Shown here one piece after another: positions 62,707 to 64,000 of a DNA stretch of 64,000 bases. A program made the position numbers and the translations under genes. The stretch spans positions 2,542,001 through 2,606,000 of the forward strand of contig NZ_CP099490.1 of NCBI RefSeq assembly GCF_023923205.1, read 5' to 3'. Position 1 is the stretch's first letter; each line of letters begins with the position of its first letter. The notes under the pieces are model-generated. The model was not told where the DNA came from. It worked only from the letters and a program-made list of their open reading frames with translations, and searched no databases. The DNA comes from Ornithinimicrobium cryptoxanthini (GTDB taxonomy: Bacteria; Actinomycetota; Actinomycetes; Actinomycetales; Dermatophilaceae).

Positions 62707-62735
62707 TTGCCGAGCACGCGTTAAGTAGGTATAAT
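62707..62735 (+). promoter_or_regulatory. Near-consensus sigma-70 type promoter
   Basis: TTGCCG (62707-62712) and a perfect TATAAT (62730-62735) are separated by 17 bases. Transcription would begin near 62741-62742, exactly where the structured leader starts. Such a good -10 is rare in this GC-rich sequence. Confidence 0.8.
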
Positions 62736-62740
62736 TTGTA

Positions 62741-62839
62741 GCAACGAGGACTTGGGATAACCACGCTCTCTGACACAGGGTTGGATAAACCCTCCTCGTT
62801 GTAACACAGGCTCGTCACAACCGGTGACGGGCCTTTTTT
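62741..62839 (+). ncRNA. Structured leader RNA ahead of DUF4192 gene
   Basis: From the predicted start point the RNA can form a 10-bp closing stem (62741-62750 with 62793-62802, one G-U pair) enclosing about 42 bases. Inside are two similar motifs, TTGGGATAACC (62752-62762) and TTGGATAAACC (62781-62791), and a small hairpin (62778-62782 with 62788-62792). A strong intrinsic terminator follows at 62809-62839. The whole could be an attenuator, riboswitch-like leader or a free small RNA of about 98 bases. No known class was recognised. Confidence 0.6.
62809..62839 (+). terminator. Intrinsic terminator upstream of DUF4192 gene
   Basis: A 10-bp stem (62809-62818 with 62824-62833, one T-G pair), 5-base loop, then six T residues (62834-62839). 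It ends only 25 bases before the DUF4192 start codon, so reaching the gene requires read-through or a regulated anti-terminated form. Confidence 0.88.
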
Positions 62840-62864
62840 CATGCCCACTTGCAAGGAGACTCCG

Positions 62865-63917
62865 ATGACTAGCCAATCCACGCTCACGCTGCGCCGTGAG
62901 GAGGACGTCCTGACGGTGCTGCCCTACGTACTGGGCTACCACCCACGCAACAGCCTCGTCCTGATCGTCCTGAACGACACCCAACTGGTACTCACCGAGC
63001 GCATCGACCTGCCCACCACGCAGGAGGACACCGAGGCTGTGGTGGCCGAACTCGGCCATAACGTGCTGACCAACCACGGCGACCGCGCCATCGCCATCGG
63101 CTACGAAGACCCCGACGGTGCGCCGGCCACCCCGGCAGTGGAGGCGATGTCTGCCTGGCTGCAACAGCACGACGTCGAGGTCATGGGGCGGTACCTGGTG
63201 CGCGGCACCAAGTTCTGGGTCCTCGGCTGCGCCGACACCCCCTGCTGCCCGCCAGAAGGGCGTGACGTCCCAACCGATGTGGAGGCGTCCCACCTGGTCG
63301 CCGAGTACGTCGGCAAAGGCGTGACGGTTCAGCCGACCCGTGAGGACCTGGTGGCGATGATCGAGCCCGGTCCCCTGGCGTCTCGTGTGTCGCAGATCCT
63401 GCAGACGCTCAACACCGTGGACCACGACAATGTGGACACGGGAGGCCTCGAAGGTCGGGCCGAGCAGCTCCTGGCCTGGGCGCGGATCCTGTCCCCTACC
63501 GACCGAGGGCCGACCGACCCGGTGGACGCAGCGATCGCCTCGGTCTGCCTGCAGGAGGCGATGGTCCGCGACGGTCTGGTCGCCTGGGTCACCGACGGGC
63601 TCCTCCCCCGGGACGCCACCACCGGCCCTGTCCAGGACCTCCTGGAGGCCCTGGATGAGGCGTGGGCCGAGGTCGGCGGCCCGACCGCACCGCAGAACCA
63701 GCTGCGCGTCCACGAACGCCTCGTGGCCCTGTGTCAGGCACTCCCCGATGGCGCTGCGGCTGCCGCGTTGTGCCTGCTGGCCACGCACGCGTGGTGGCGC
63801 GGCAACGGTGCCCTGGCCGGCATCGCCCTGGACCGTGCCCTACGCGCCGAACCCGACTACCGGTTGGCCAAGCTGCTCAACCTCGTCATCCGGATGGGCC
63901 TACCCGCCGCTCCGTAA
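62865..63917 (+). CDS. DUF4192 domain protein
   Basis: A 350-residue actinobacterial DUF4192 protein of unknown function. The family start 'TLRREEDVLTVLPYVLGYHP' followed by 'NSLVLIVLNDTQ' is clear, and the middle ('YLVRGTKFWVLGCADTPCCP') carries the expected Trp and Cys region. The C-terminal part is helical with repeat-like Ala/Leu segments ending 'ALRAEPDYRLAKLLNLVI'. Members often occur on actinobacterial chromosomes and mobile elements. AAGGAG precedes ATG 62865. It has its own leader and a terminator behind it. Confidence 0.92.
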   Translation: MTSQSTLTLRREEDVLTVLPYVLGYHPRNSLVLIVLNDTQLVLTERIDLPTTQEDTEAVVAELGHNVLTNHGDRAIAIGYEDPDGAPATPAVEAMSAWLQQHDVEVMGRYLVRGTKFWVLGCADTPCCPPEGRDVPTDVEASHLVAEYVGKGVTVQPTREDLVAMIEPGPLASRVSQILQTLNTVDHDNVDTGGLEGRAEQLLAWARILSPTDRGPTDPVDAAIASVCLQEAMVRDGLVAWVTDGLLPRDATTGPVQDLLEALDEAWAEVGGPTAPQNQLRVHERLVALCQALPDGAAAAALCLLATHAWWRGNGALAGIALDRALRAEPDYRLAKLLNLVIRMGLPAAP

Positions 63918-63941
63918 CAGCACACTGCCCCGAAGTACCCG

Positions 63942-63968
63942 GGCCTGTCGCACACCGTGCGGCGGGCC
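63942..63968 (+). terminator. Terminator after DUF4192 gene
   Basis: A 12-bp stem including two G-T pairs (63942-63953 with 63957-63968), 3-base loop, followed by a short T run, 24 bases past the DUF4192 stop. Confidence 0.8.
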
Positions 63969-64000
63969 TTTCCTGTCCCCCGCCGACCCGGCAAGGGGAA

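Overview
The window is high-GC DNA with the gene content of an actinobacterium. It carries WhiB, F420 biosynthesis genes (FbiA, FbiB), an F420-type luciferase-family oxidoreductase, DUF3499 and DUF5719 proteins, an LCP-family protein, an actinobacterial Tad pilus locus and Lsr2. The overall flavour is Micrococcales (Intrasporangiaceae-like); that placement is an inference from gene content only. No rRNA, tRNA or CRISPR array was recognised.

Positions 1-31.8 kb look like ordinary chromosome. In order they hold: a conserved envelope/regulator cluster (Trm112-like protein, phosphomannomutase, DUF3499, a small metallopeptidase-like protein, DUF5719, a very large membrane glycosyltransferase, WhiB2-like protein); F420 biosynthesis (fbiA-fbiB); a DNA glycosylase; a two-subunit CoA transferase; a GT2 enzyme divergent from an LCP protein; selenium genes selD and selA around a universal stress protein; a sortase-like protein that has lost its catalytic residues; an acyl-CoA dehydrogenase; assorted small genes; rpsT; and a translationally coupled Tad pilus operon reading leftwards.

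At about 31.8 kb the tad operon stops abruptly. tadA lacks its N-terminal part, and next to the break lie a short inverted repeat and a large serine integrase. This looks like the left end of a mobile element integrated into tadA. I did not find the missing 5' part of tadA to the right, so the element probably runs past the end of the window (more than 32 kb) or is composite.

The cargo has four parts. (a) 34.0-44.1 kb: a tightly coupled leftward four-gene operon encoding an SNF2-type helicase with a C-terminal nuclease-like DUF3883 domain, a DUF1643-like protein, a DUF1156 zinc-ribbon DNA methyltransferase, and a DUF499 ATPase with an N-terminal Swt1/HEPN-like domain. It is a strong candidate anti-phage system. 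(b) 44.2-48.4 kb: a decayed accessory zone with a frameshifted DksA/TraR gene, intact lsr2, a PP2C phosphatase, a frameshifted FHA-like gene, an lsr2 fragment and a rhomboid protease. (c) 49.0-61.9 kb: a PAS-AraC regulator divergent from an 11-gene sugar operon with four TIM-barrel isomerase/epimerases, a hydrolase, an Rbs-type ABC importer, a Gfo/Idh/MocA oxidoreductase, an FGGY kinase and an AraD-like epimerase. It is probably a pentose-phosphate-converging pathway for an unknown sugar. (d) 62.2-64.0 kb: an HTH protein and a DUF4192 protein, separated by a near-consensus promoter and a structured leader RNA ending in an intrinsic terminator.

The observations most worth following up are the defence operon, the tadA integration junction, the sugar operon (one epimerase has a Gln where a metal-binding His is expected), the leader RNA before the DUF4192 gene, and the pseudo-sortase.
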